Shown: positions 51,432 through 61,064, numbered from the stretch's first letter. The stretch: DNA of 64,000 nucleotides from Pseudoxanthomonas yeongjuensis (GCF_010093345.1 NZ_PDWT01000002.1:434001-498000); one strand, 5' to 3'. Numbers and translations: made by a program. Notes: generated from the letters alone by a model not told the origin.

Positions 51432-54104
51432 ATGTCGTTGTTCGCAAGCCGTTCCACGCTCGCCGCCGCCTTGTCGTTGGCGCTCTGTTCCGCGCCGATC
51501 GCTGTTTACGCGCAGGTCACGCATGTCTTCAACTTGCCGACGCAACCCTTGGCCGATTCGCTGCGGGCCGTGGGCAGCAAGGCAGGCGTCAATGTCGCAT
51601 TCGACCCGGCGGTAGTGAAGGGCAGGAAAGCGAAGGCGTTGAAAGGAAGCTTCACGGTGAAGCAGGCGTTGCAGCAGTTGATAGAGGGCACCGGACTGAC
51701 CGTACGCGCCACGGACGGCGGAACTTTCCTGATCGAGACGGTTCACCTGCAGGCGAGTATCGGCAATGCTTTCCAGGGGGAAATCCCGGCCGCTCCGCAG
51801 TCCGGTTCGACTGCGGCGGAATCGCCGGCGGCCGATGCGGCAGGAAGCCTGCGGCAAGAGTCCCAGGTCCGTTCCGGGGCAGCCGCCTCCAAAGCGAGCG
51901 GAAGCATCAGCGAAATGGATGCCATGGTCGTTACCGGCACGCGCATCCGTGGCGGCACGACCGCTTCTCCGCTTATCACCATCGATGCCAAGCAGATCAG
52001 GGAGGAGGGTTTCACCGATCTCGGTGAGGTGATACGCAGCGTGCCGCAGAATTTCAGGGGTGGACAGAACCCCGGGGTCGTGAACGGCGGCAACGTGATC
52101 GACCAGAACATGACCGGTGGTTCCGGGCTCAATCTGCGTGGCCTGGGTCCCGATGCATCGCTCACGCTGCTCAACGGCCGGCGGATGGCTTACGGCGGCT
52201 TCGCCCAGGCGGTGGACATAAGCGCGATTCCATTGGAGGCGGTGGAGCGCATCGAGATCGTTACCGATGGCGCATCGGCGATCTATGGTTCCGATGCCGT
52301 CGGCGGCGTGGGCAACGTGATTCTCAAGCGCGAATTCGAAGGCGTGACGCTAGGGGCCCGCTATGGGACCGCGACCGATGGTGGGCTGACTACGCGGGAA
52401 TACACCGCCACCGCGGGGGCAGTCTGGTCCAGCGGCGGCCTGATCGCGACCTACAAGGATTCCTCCTCCGATCCCATCTATGCGGACCAGCGCGAATACA
52501 CCGAGCATCTCATCAGCCCGAGAGCCATCTATCCGGGACTCGAGTTGCAGAGTGGACTGGTCAGCGCCCATCAATCGCTCGGCGAAGTGGCAGAACTGAG
52601 GCTGGATGCCCTGCGCACCGAGCGCGAGCAGATCCAGTACCTGGGGTTGGCCACTTACTACAATTTCTACAAGACAAACAACACGACCTCGTTGGTGTCA
52701 CCCAGCGTCGAATTCTGGCTGGGCAAGGACTGGACATTGTCGCTCGCGGGGACGCGGGCGAAGGACGAAGCATTGTCAGACGTAACCCAGGTGATCGTCG
52801 CGACTGGCGCCTCCGCGCCACTAGCGACGATCTGCCATTGCAACGAAAGCCGCTCCTACGAGGCCAGCGCCGAAGGGCCATTGTTTCCGATGGGGGGCGG
52901 TGATGCGCGTCTTGCCGTCGGATTGGGATATCGCACCAACGAATACCTGTACCGCTCGAATACGGTATATGGAGACTCGGAAAGCAGCCGCTTCGCCTAT
53001 GCCGAGTTGAATCTTCCGTTCATCAGTCCGGAGTCGAACCTCGTTGGAGCGAACCGGCTTGCGATGACCCTTGCGGTTCGCGGCGAGGACTACGATGAAT
53101 TCGGACGGGTCACGACGCCGAAGGTAGGCCTGCTCTACGATCCGAACAAAGACTTCACGTTGAAAGCATCCTGGGGAAAATCGTTCAAGGGTCCGACCCT
53201 CGAGCAGCGCAGCGTGGGCCAGTATGGCGTCCTTTATGACGCGGGCACGGTTGGCGGCACCGGATACGCGCCGAATGCGACGGCCCTGATGGCGTTCGGA
53301 GGAAACCCCGATCTCGGCCCGGAGCGTGCGCGCACCTGGACCGCATCGATGGCCTTCCATCCGGAAGCCGTGCCGGGCCTGGAAGCCGAGTTGACCTGGT
53401 TCGACATCGATTACACGGACCGCGTGCTCCGGCCGATGCTCATCAACTTCGCGTTGAGTACGCCGGCCTATGCCGATTTCATCACCTACTCTCCGACCCC
53501 GGCGCAGCAGGCCGAGATTCTCGCCATGCCGATCTTCGTCAATGCATCGAGTGCGCCTTACGACGCCGACACCGTTGTCGCGATCCTGCACAATCAATAC
53601 ACCAACATGGCCAGACAACGCCTCAAGGGCCTGGATCTATCGGGATCCTATCGGCTCGATCTCGGCAGCGGCAGGGTGACGATTCGCGGTTCCGCCAGTT
53701 GGCTGGACAGTTCGCAGCAGAACAGTGCGGGGCAAAGCAGTTACCAGCTGTCGGGAACCATCTTCAATCCGGCCAAGTTGAACGGCCGTCTCGGCCTGGT
53801 CTGGAGCAGGGGCGGCTTCACTGCCTCGGCTTTCGCCAGCTACACCGATGGCCTGACCTATGACGTTGCGGGGATTCCGCGGGAAACGGCGTCGTTCACG
53901 ACGTTCGACGCCACAATGAACTATGCGACCAGCAAGGAGGATGCTCTTTGGTCGGGGTTCGAATTTTCGTTGTCGGCGCAGAACCTGTTCGACCGGCCGC
54001 CGCCGTATTACCTGCCCGCGTCGCCCACGATACCGCCCTACGACTCGCTCAATCATTCGGCCATCGGGCGTTATCTGAGCGTCTCGGTGTCCAAACACTG
54101 GTAG
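51432..54104 (+). CDS. STN-domain TonB-dependent receptor 4
   Basis: Outer-membrane transducer-type receptor of 890 residues, paralog of TBDR3. The signal peptide ends near AVYAQ; the STN domain reads VFNLPTQPLADSLRAVGSKAG; the TonB box is MDAMVVTG before GTRIRGG; the plug has LRGLGPDASLTLLNGRRMAYGG; the barrel ends YLSVSVSKHW. An extracellular-loop position has a C-x-C (ICHCNES) where TBDR3 has a tyrosine-glycine stretch. Upstream only a weak version of the shared promoter motif is seen (GGTAAGG, then CG after 14 nt). Two S9 genes follow, as for TBDR3. Confidence 0.93.
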   Translation: MSLFASRSTLAAALSLALCSAPIAVYAQVTHVFNLPTQPLADSLRAVGSKAGVNVAFDPAVVKGRKAKALKGSFTVKQALQQLIEGTGLTVRATDGGTFLIETVHLQASIGNAFQGEIPAAPQSGSTAAESPAADAAGSLRQESQVRSGAAASKASGSISEMDAMVVTGTRIRGGTTASPLITIDAKQIREEGFTDLGEVIRSVPQNFRGGQNPGVVNGGNVIDQNMTGGSGLNLRGLGPDASLTLLNGRRMAYGGFAQAVDISAIPLEAVERIEIVTDGASAIYGSDAVGGVGNVILKREFEGVTLGARYGTATDGGLTTREYTATAGAVWSSGGLIATYKDSSSDPIYADQREYTEHLISPRAIYPGLELQSGLVSAHQSLGEVAELRLDALRTEREQIQYLGLATYYNFYKTNNTTSLVSPSVEFWLGKDWTLSLAGTRAKDEALSDVTQVIVATGASAPLATICHCNESRSYEASAEGPLFPMGGGDARLAVGLGYRTNEYLYRSNTVYGDSESSRFAYAELNLPFISPESNLVGANRLAMTLAVRGEDYDEFGRVTTPKVGLLYDPNKDFTLKASWGKSFKGPTLEQRSVGQYGVLYDAGTVGGTGYAPNATALMAFGGNPDLGPERARTWTASMAFHPEAVPGLEAELTWFDIDYTDRVLRPMLINFALSTPAYADFITYSPTPAQQAEILAMPIFVNASSAPYDADTVVAILHNQYTNMARQRLKGLDLSGSYRLDLGSGRVTIRGSASWLDSSQQNSAGQSSYQLSGTIFNPAKLNGRLGLVWSRGGFTASAFASYTDGLTYDVAGIPRETASFTTFDATMNYATSKEDALWSGFEFSLSAQNLFDRPPPYYLPASPTIPPYDSLNHSAIGRYLSVSVSKHW

Positions 54105-54269
54105 TCGCGTGAAGGCGGTACGGACCTTGCGCGGTCCGCGGCTGCAATGCGGCGAATCGTTTCGCGCCCGGCTCTTGAAGCCCATTTTCAAAAGCGGCCA
54201 CGAATGCCCTGCCTGTCCGATGGGCGGGATTCGATCGGGGCCTGTCCAGAACACAACAGGAGAGAGTGC

Positions 54270-56339
54270 ATGCAACCCGACCGGTCGCTCGGATTGTCGA
54301 GGAAGTGGATTTACGTCGGGGCAAAAGCGGCGGTGTTCCTGACGACATTGCCGTGCATGCAGTTTGCCGGTGCGGCCGATACCGCCACAACGACCGGCGA
54401 ACCGGCGACTGCGGAAGAGGTCACTCTCGAAAAACTTCTGGAAGTTACGTCGGAGGACGGGAAACTGTTGGTGAGCCAAGGGCCGCGCGAGTTGCTCTGG
54501 TACAGCGATTCGGTCGCGTACGCCCGGATACCCGGAGAAAAGCTCGGCGGCAGCGGAGAGTCGTTGCTGAGGATAGATGCGGGCAACGGAGGGACCGAGA
54601 GGTCGGGAAGCTACAGCTACGTCGGGTTCTCGCCAGATGGAAAGTTCGCGCTGAGATTCGATGAAGGACGGTTGGCCCTCGGGCGGATCGTCGATGGCGC
54701 CTTCACCGAGTCGAGGCAGATCAAGGGATGGAAGAAGCTGGAGGGCCGCACGGGCCCGTCCACGAAGACATTTGCATGGTCTTCCGATTCCGGATCTCTG
54801 GCCTATGTCGCTGCCGCGCGCGCCGAAGAAAGCGATCGGGAGGCGAAGAGCCATGGCGCGTCCGGAGATGTGCTGATGCTGGTGGACCTGAAGTCTTTGA
54901 GCGAGGAAGTGCTGTTCGCGCCTGGCAGGCCGATACCCGCGATAAGTTGGCCGGGCCATCGCGATTCGATCTTCCTGGCGGCAGGACGGAGCGGGAAGGA
55001 TGCGGCCGGGCCGGAATCCAGCCTGATCGAGGTTTCGTTGGATGGCCGCAAGAAGAGCGGGATCGACTATCCCGATCTTCCGGCGCACATGATCCGGCCC
55101 ATCGCCTCCCCGGACGGCACGCGACTGATCCACTCCCTGGGAGACTATTTCCACCGACCTGTGGCCGCTGCCCTGCCTGTCCGCTCGCTCGATGTCGAAA
55201 GCGGAGCGTTGCAGTCGATGGTCCAGGCGCCGGGACTCGATACGTACACCCTGCAATGGGATGCCGTCGGCGACCTGTGGGCGGCCTGTCGATCCGGTCC
55301 CCTGCTGGACAGTTTTTGCCGGCTCGGGAAGGACGGAAGCATCGGTCTCAAGATCGCCGGTCCGTTCAACGAAGAAGTCAAGTCGTTCGGAATATCGCCT
55401 GACGCCCGGAAAATCGCCTGGACCTCGCTCGATGTGCTGGGGACTTTCCGTATCCGCATGCTGGATATCGGCGGCAATGAGAGCAGGGAGGTCTACCGGT
55501 CGGCGCCAATCGTGGACCAGGATAGGCTGGCCAGGGTGAAAGCCTTCAGCTGGAACACCAGAGATGGCATGGAGCTGCAGGGGCTTCTGATCACCCCCAA
55601 GGATTTCGTGGCGGGCCGGAAGTATCCCCTGATAGTCGACGTGCACGGAGGTCCGGCCCCCGTGGCACTGAGGGGAGCGCTATTCAGTTCCTCTCCGCTG
55701 GAATGGCAGATGTGGTCGGACCGCGGTTATCTGGTTTTCGTTTCCGATTATCGTGAAAGCGGCGCGTACGGCATTTCGGAAGAGCTCATCCGGAGTGGTC
55801 CGGGCAAGTTCGTCATCGACCGCAATGTGGACGACGTGATCGACGGGATCGGAAAACTCAAGGACGACGGATTCGCGGATCCGGAACGGATCGCCATAAT
55901 CGGCCACAGCATGGGGTCGGTAGCGGCCAATCACATGCTGATGCGCGGAGAACGATTCCGTGCCGTCGTGTCGAAAGAAGGCATTCCCTCCTGGAACCTG
56001 CCCGGCTATTACGAGCGGATGAAGGACGCTTGGATGTGGTGGTTCAATGCGAGCAGTGAAGCGGATCTGAAGCGGATGCTGACCCGATACTCCCTCGAGT
56101 CGAACACCGGGAAGGTGAATTCACCCGTCCTCTTCATAAATGCCATATCCGAGCATCCGGATGCCGCAACCTTGGTCAAGAAGGAGGCGCTGGATAGGGT
56201 GGTCGCCGACTTGCGAGGGAAAGGCCTGGAGGCCGAAGTGGTTCAGCTGGCCGACGAGAAGCATGTGCCCCTGAACATGGAGAACGTTCGCGAATACGGG
56301 AGAATCACGGTCGATTGGATAGATCGTAAGCTGAAGTGA
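54270..56339 (+). CDS. S9 prolyl-oligopeptidase-like peptidase with Glu at the catalytic acid (isopeptidase-like)
   Basis: Exported peptidase of 689 residues: signal region to about residue 35, beta-propeller (about 60-420), and an alpha/beta hydrolase domain starting near ITPKDFVAGRKYPLIV. The triad is S547 in GHSMGSVA, E628 in NAISEHPD and H665 in ADEKHVPL. Glu at the acid site and the Ser-to-Glu spacing of 81 match the paralog at 20581 and are like the lasso isopeptidase AtxE2. The ATG at 54270 has a strong AGGAGAGAG ribosome site; earlier in-frame starts are unlikely. The gene follows TBDR4 by 165 nt. Confidence 0.85.
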   Translation: MQPDRSLGLSRKWIYVGAKAAVFLTTLPCMQFAGAADTATTTGEPATAEEVTLEKLLEVTSEDGKLLVSQGPRELLWYSDSVAYARIPGEKLGGSGESLLRIDAGNGGTERSGSYSYVGFSPDGKFALRFDEGRLALGRIVDGAFTESRQIKGWKKLEGRTGPSTKTFAWSSDSGSLAYVAAARAEESDREAKSHGASGDVLMLVDLKSLSEEVLFAPGRPIPAISWPGHRDSIFLAAGRSGKDAAGPESSLIEVSLDGRKKSGIDYPDLPAHMIRPIASPDGTRLIHSLGDYFHRPVAAALPVRSLDVESGALQSMVQAPGLDTYTLQWDAVGDLWAACRSGPLLDSFCRLGKDGSIGLKIAGPFNEEVKSFGISPDARKIAWTSLDVLGTFRIRMLDIGGNESREVYRSAPIVDQDRLARVKAFSWNTRDGMELQGLLITPKDFVAGRKYPLIVDVHGGPAPVALRGALFSSSPLEWQMWSDRGYLVFVSDYRESGAYGISEELIRSGPGKFVIDRNVDDVIDGIGKLKDDGFADPERIAIIGHSMGSVAANHMLMRGERFRAVVSKEGIPSWNLPGYYERMKDAWMWWFNASSEADLKRMLTRYSLESNTGKVNSPVLFINAISEHPDAATLVKKEALDRVVADLRGKGLEAEVVQLADEKHVPLNMENVREYGRITVDWIDRKLK

Positions 56340-56395
56340 CCGATGCCGCATGACAGGGCGTGGAATGGCGCAAGGCTACGCATCTTGATTTCAAT

Positions 56396-56425
56396 GGTGG
56401 GGTGTTCGCCTTCCGGTTCGTCTTG
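56396..56425 (+). promoter_or_regulatory. ECF-type promoter motif for the second S9 gene of module 4
   Basis: GGTGGGG at 56396, a 16-nt spacer, then CGTCTTG at 56419 (continuing ATAGG as in the GNAT copy). The S9 ATG is about 78 nt downstream. Confidence 0.6.
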
Positions 56426-56502
56426 ATAGGTAGCAAGACGTACTTTGGAACCAACCCACGGGCGCAGGTTTAGGCGCTCCTTTGCGCAGCGGACCAGACT
56501 CA

Positions 56503-58914
56503 ATGACGCCAAGAAGCGGATTCGCCCTGTTGACGAAAGCGTTCCAACTGATCGTGCTCGCCGCCTTGATCGATGCCGTCCCGGCCCATGCGGCATCCGC
56601 CGCTGGAAAGCCGGGCAATCCCATGCCGTTCGACCTGGCGTTCAACCGGACCGACCTCCCCTGGACTGCGAGGCCTTCGATTTCGCCGAGCGGCGGTTTG
56701 CTGGCTTATACCGTTCGCAATCCACCGGTCCAGGGATCGGCCGATGCGCGTTATCTGCCCAACGGCCTGCCGGGTTCCGCGATGGGCAACCGTGTCTTCA
56801 TCAGCGATACCGTTACCGGCAAGCGCACCGCGATCGGTCCGGAGGGATCCGATTGCTGGGCGCCTTCGATTTCGCCGGATGGCGCGCGGATCGCGTTCTA
56901 CTGCGGCGCCGAACACGGCCTGCAGTTGTGGATCCATGAAATAAAACAGCAAAAGGATCGCCAACTGGGCGAAGCCCCGGTCAAGGCGATGCTGTGGAGC
57001 GGAGGCGAGCCCGCGTGGGCGCCGGATGGAACGGAGGTGTTCGTGCCTTTGGCGACGGACAATTCGCCGGTCATGCCCAACAACCTGAAACCGGAGGCGG
57101 TTGCGGGCCGTGCGCAGGTCGCCGAGCACCTTGCGGGCAACGAAGTTCCGCCCGCGCAGGCCGCCGGCGACGATATGGGCGACATGCAGGCGCACTACAT
57201 GCGCGAAAACAACGCCACCCTGGCGGCGGTCGATGTCGCCACGGGCGCGGTGCGCGTCGTTGTCCCCGCGGATTCCACGCCTGCGCCGAGCGTGTTGCAG
57301 GTATCGCCCTCGGGCAAGTGGTTGGCTTACCTATCGGTGTTCCACAAGCCTGCATCGTTGCAGACGGTGACGCTGCACGATATCGCTCTTGTTTCCGCAC
57401 AAGGCGGTCCGCCGCGCATGGTGGCGCCGGGACATCGCGTGACCGAAGGCGACTACTTCCTCAACGCCTACGCCTGGCATTCCTCGAAGGACCAGCTGTT
57501 CTGGACCGAGGAAGGAAAGCTTTGGACCTACGATGCGTCCGACGTTGCGGCGGCACCCCGACAACTGGCGCCCGGGCTGGCCGACGTCACTCGCCAACCG
57601 ATCACCGTGACGCGCGACGGCAAAGCGGTGATCGTGGGCGTGAAACCGCTGGATCTGCACGACTACCGCGATCCCTATCCGCAGGCGCTGGCTCTGGTGC
57701 CGCTGGATGGCGGCGCCGCACGGATAGTCGATCTGCCGAAGGACCTGGTATTCCTCAAGTTGCTTACCCAGCAGGGTTCTACCGCCTGGCAACCGCAAGC
57801 GGACTCGGTGACGGTCCAGGCCCGCGACCCGGCCACGGCGCAGACCGTGATCGTGCGCATCGACTTGCGCTCCGGGGCGTACGCCACGCTATGGAAGGGG
57901 CTCGGGAGGATCCAGCTGGCAGGCGCATCGGGGGATCACGGTTCGTTCTTCGCAGCGTATGAGGACCTCAATACGCCGGTGGACTACTACCGCTTCAATG
58001 CCGCCTTCTCGAACAAGCGACGGGTATCCGAGCTCGAGCCGCGCCTGGCGGGTATGCGTTTTGGTCCGGTCGAAACCTTCGAGACCGCAGTACCGCAGTA
58101 CGACGGCTCGGTGACCAACGTCACTACCGCGGTGCTGCTGCCGCCTGGCAGCAAGCGCGGCGATCGACTGCCGGGCCTGGTTTTCCTGTATCCGGGAGGA
58201 AAAGTCTCCAGATCGGCGGCGGAATTCGGTGGCGGGAGTCCGTCGACCGTACCCGTGTCCCTTTTCACCACGCGCGGCTACGCGGTACTGCTCGCGGAAT
58301 TGCCGATCGGCCCGGACGGCAAGCCAGGCAATCCGATTCCCGAAATGGTCGATACCCTCATGCCCCAGATCTACCGTGCGGCCGAGCTCGGTTATATCGA
58401 TATCAAGCGCATGGCCGTCAGCGGACAGTCTTACGGCGGCTACGGCACCGCATCGGTGATCAGCGGCACCAACATCTTCCGGGCCGCCGTGGCGATTTCC
58501 GGCTTGTACGACCTGCCGGGAGGCTATGCGTGGATGGGGCGCGACGGCGGCGATCCTTCGGCACGATGGGCTGAGACCGGTCAGGGACGCATGGGCACCC
58601 ATCCCTGGGCCGATCTGCGGCGCTATATCGACAACTCGCCCTACTACCGCGCGGACCGTATCCAGACCCCGCTACTGATGCTGCATGGCCAAAGCGACAG
58701 CGCCTGTCCCGTGGAGGATGCGCGCAAGATGTTCAATGCGCTGAAGCGCCTGGGCCGTACCGCCCAGCTTGCGGAATATGTCGGCGATGGCCACGTCGTC
58801 TCCGAGTGGGCGCATGCCAATGCCGCCGACGCGGCGCAACGCATGGTGACTTTCCTCGACCGATACGTGCGCGACGTCCCCCCGGAACTTGCGCGACAAG
58901 ATAATCGGAAATGA
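56503..58914 (+). CDS. S9-family prolyl-oligopeptidase-like secreted peptidase
   Basis: Exported serine peptidase of 803 residues. The signal peptide ends at about AVPAHA. The beta-propeller has several SPDG/SPSG blades. The hydrolase domain has the orthodox triad S643 in GQSYGGYG, D732 in HGQSDSAC and H764 in GDGHVVSE. It is closest in layout to the peptidase at 26394 (same GRMG..PW...RRYIDNSP stretch before the acid loop). The ATG at 56503 gives the signal peptide; an upstream alternative start adds seven residues. It completes module 4. Confidence 0.9.
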   Translation: MTPRSGFALLTKAFQLIVLAALIDAVPAHAASAAGKPGNPMPFDLAFNRTDLPWTARPSISPSGGLLAYTVRNPPVQGSADARYLPNGLPGSAMGNRVFISDTVTGKRTAIGPEGSDCWAPSISPDGARIAFYCGAEHGLQLWIHEIKQQKDRQLGEAPVKAMLWSGGEPAWAPDGTEVFVPLATDNSPVMPNNLKPEAVAGRAQVAEHLAGNEVPPAQAAGDDMGDMQAHYMRENNATLAAVDVATGAVRVVVPADSTPAPSVLQVSPSGKWLAYLSVFHKPASLQTVTLHDIALVSAQGGPPRMVAPGHRVTEGDYFLNAYAWHSSKDQLFWTEEGKLWTYDASDVAAAPRQLAPGLADVTRQPITVTRDGKAVIVGVKPLDLHDYRDPYPQALALVPLDGGAARIVDLPKDLVFLKLLTQQGSTAWQPQADSVTVQARDPATAQTVIVRIDLRSGAYATLWKGLGRIQLAGASGDHGSFFAAYEDLNTPVDYYRFNAAFSNKRRVSELEPRLAGMRFGPVETFETAVPQYDGSVTNVTTAVLLPPGSKRGDRLPGLVFLYPGGKVSRSAAEFGGGSPSTVPVSLFTTRGYAVLLAELPIGPDGKPGNPIPEMVDTLMPQIYRAAELGYIDIKRMAVSGQSYGGYGTASVISGTNIFRAAVAISGLYDLPGGYAWMGRDGGDPSARWAETGQGRMGTHPWADLRRYIDNSPYYRADRIQTPLLMLHGQSDSACPVEDARKMFNALKRLGRTAQLAEYVGDGHVVSEWAHANAADAAQRMVTFLDRYVRDVPPELARQDNRK

Positions 58915-59292
58915 CTGGGAGGGGCAGGGCGGTTCGCGATTCGCCTCGCTCCGCCCCTCATCGATTCCCGTTGCATGTCGGCGAACAGCGTTCCTGCACG
59001 AGGGAGAGGGACTAGCCGGTAGAGCGCAAGTACGGCCGTGGGCTCTCGCATCGCCATTGACCATCAGCGCCGATGGCACCGATGCCTCCCAGGACCAGGT
59101 CCCAGTCGAAGGCAATGGACACAGGCTCCAGGTTCGCATCCGGGCGGCAATGCCGCCGGGAGCACGACCCCATTGTCCGGTCGCGGCGCAACATCGATCA
59201 GCCAGGCAAAGGCCCGCTTGGGTGCCGATACCCCGCCTCTTCCGAGTCTGGCCTGTTGGCGTGCGGCGGACAGAAGCCCGGGTGATAACCCG
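58915..59292. other. Long intergenic stretch upstream of module 5
   Basis: No supported gene. A GC-rich inverted pair (aggggc near 58919, gcccct near 58952) just after the S9 stop may be a weak terminator; nothing else is clear until the promoter motif at 59293. Confidence 0.4.
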
Positions 59293-59323
59293 GGTGGGGG
59301 TAATTCCGGCGACAAGTGTCTTA
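59293..59323 (+). promoter_or_regulatory. ECF-type promoter-like motif for fecI5-fecR5 (17-nt spacer)
   Basis: GGTGGGG at 59293, a 17-nt spacer, then TGTCTTA at 59317. The first base of the -10 differs from CGTCTTA. It is about 90 nt before the sigma start. Confidence 0.45.
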
Positions 59324-59414
59324 TTCCAATGGCCTCTGTTCGCATGCCTTTCGGGTCGGGCGGAAACCAGGAAAAACGGTTGCTTTCGAGCAATTCCTAG
59401 GCGTAGTTTTAAGC

Positions 59415-59960
59415 ATGGTCGAAACCGCTCATGAGCGTTTCTCGCATTTCTTCGCCGAGACCCGGCAGGGATTGCTGCGCTATGTGCGACGTCTGACCCG
59501 GTCCAAAGAGGCCGCGGAAGATATCGTGCAGGAGGCCTACGCAAGAACTCTCGAACAAGGGCAGCGGGTGCAGGCCCCCAAGGCGTTTCTTTTCATTACC
59601 GCACGCAACCTGGCCTGGAACGCGCAACGCCATCAACGCATCGCCGCGACCGACTCGGTAGGGGACGTGGACGAGACGGACATGCTGGAGAACGAAGGCG
59701 TCTCTCCCGAAGAGGCGGTTCTCTGCGACGAGGCGAACCTGCTGTTGAAGCAGGCGATAGAGAGGTTGCCTTCCCAATGCAGGGCGGCGTTCACATTGAA
59801 GGTATTCCACGCTTGTTCTTACAAGGAAATCGCGGATCGGCTGGGCATCTCCGTCAAGACGGTGGAGAAGCATATTTCGCGCGGCTTGCGCGATACGCAC
59901 GCCTTTCTGCGTCGTCGCTACCAGATACCGGACAAGGAAGCGGGTCGGCCCCATGAGTGA
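59415..59960 (+). CDS. FecI-type ECF sigma factor 5
   Basis: ECF sigma factor of 181 residues, closest of the five to classic FecI. Region 2 includes SKEAAEDIVQEAYARTLE, and region 4 includes LPSQCRAAFTLKVFHACSYKE then IADRLGISVKTVEKHISRG. The ATG at 59415 (MVETAHERFSHFF) is chosen; the upstream extension lacks family character. The stop overlaps the fecR5 start by 8 nt. Confidence 0.9.
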   Translation: MVETAHERFSHFFAETRQGLLRYVRRLTRSKEAAEDIVQEAYARTLEQGQRVQAPKAFLFITARNLAWNAQRHQRIAATDSVGDVDETDMLENEGVSPEEAVLCDEANLLLKQAIERLPSQCRAAFTLKVFHACSYKEIADRLGISVKTVEKHISRGLRDTHAFLRRRYQIPDKEAGRPHE

Positions 59961-60954
59961 CATCCACTATCTTCCGAGCGTCGAAGACGCCGAACGCCAG
60001 GCCAGCGACTGGATCGCGCGGTTGCAGGCGGACGACGTCAGCGCCGAAGACCGCGCCGCGTTCGAAGCCTGGCACGATGCGCATCCGCGCCATGCACGTG
60101 CCTATGGGGAATTGACCGCGACCTGGAAGCAGTTCGTCGCGGCCGGCCGCACCGTGCGCACGGTCGCCTTCGGCAATGCGATGGAATCGGCCACTCGAAC
60201 GCTGCGCCGGCGGTACGGGGTCATCGCCACTGCCGCTGCCGTCGTGTTGGCCGTAGTGGCCGCAAGCTGGCTGCAGTTGCGGACTCCGTCCACTTTCGAG
60301 ACGGGTATCGGCGAGCATGCTTCGGTGGCGCTCCCCGACGGATCGCGTCTGGAACTCAACAGCAATAGCGCCGTGCAAGTGTCCTACAGCGACGCCGCGC
60401 GCGTGATCCGCCTGGACCGGGGCGAGGCGTTCTTCACCGTGGCGCACGACACCGAACGTCCGTTCTGGGTCCAGGCGGATAGAACATGGGTGCGCGCCGT
60501 GGGTACGGCGTTCAATGTGTACCGGCGGGAGCGCGACACCCAAGTCACCGTCAGCGAAGGACGCGTGAAGGTGGCCATCGCCAATATCCGCGAGGCGCCG
60601 TCCGACACGGCGCTGGCGCTGTTGCCGGTTTCGCTCCTGGGCGCCGGCCAGCAGGCCGAGCTGCGCGGCGCCAATACCAAGGTGCGTACCCTGGCCTTGC
60701 CTGACATCGGCCGTGAAATATCGTGGCGCGGGGGCACGGTCCACTTCGACAATCGTCCGCTGCATGAAGTGGTGAAGGAGCTAAGGCGTTACACGCCATT
60801 GCAGATCGAACTGGGGGCGGGCGCTCGGGATTTGCCGGTTGGCGGTACCTTTCAAACGAATCCGCAGGGTGCGGAAGCATTGCTCAGCATGCTGCACGAT
60901 GGACTCGGCTTGCGGGTCAGGCGCGAGAATGGTGGGCGGGTTCATGTAGAGTGA
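59953..60954 (+). CDS. FecR-type membrane anti-sigma factor 5
   Basis: A 333-residue protein. The DUF4880 domain reads QASDWIARLQADDVS...FEAWHDAHPRHARAYGEL; the membrane helix lies at about 91-110; the periplasmic FecR domain has VALPDGSRLELNSNSAV, IRLDRGEAFFTVA and VRAVGTAFNV; the C-terminal STN-like part has LHEVVKELRRYTPLQI and ends with a complete small lobe (GLRVRRENGGRVHVE). It overlaps fecI5 by 8 nt and precedes TBDR5 by about 110 nt. Confidence 0.92.
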   Translation: MSDIHYLPSVEDAERQASDWIARLQADDVSAEDRAAFEAWHDAHPRHARAYGELTATWKQFVAAGRTVRTVAFGNAMESATRTLRRRYGVIATAAAVVLAVVAASWLQLRTPSTFETGIGEHASVALPDGSRLELNSNSAVQVSYSDAARVIRLDRGEAFFTVAHDTERPFWVQADRTWVRAVGTAFNVYRRERDTQVTVSEGRVKVAIANIREAPSDTALALLPVSLLGAGQQAELRGANTKVRTLALPDIGREISWRGGTVHFDNRPLHEVVKELRRYTPLQIELGAGARDLPVGGTFQTNPQGAEALLSMLHDGLGLRVRRENGGRVHVE

Positions 60955-61064
60955 TCGCGTCGCACGATCGAGGTGGGGGAAATCGACTGTTCGCGGTTCG
61001 TTGTCCATGAAGGACGGTTTGCTATCGCAGCCGTATGGACATCACATAACCCGGGATCAGGCCG

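Noticed and set aside
60972..61003. GGTGGGG upstream of TBDR5 as another copy of the motif
   Set aside because: No CGY element occurs at 16 or 17 nt; the -35-like sequence alone is not enough.
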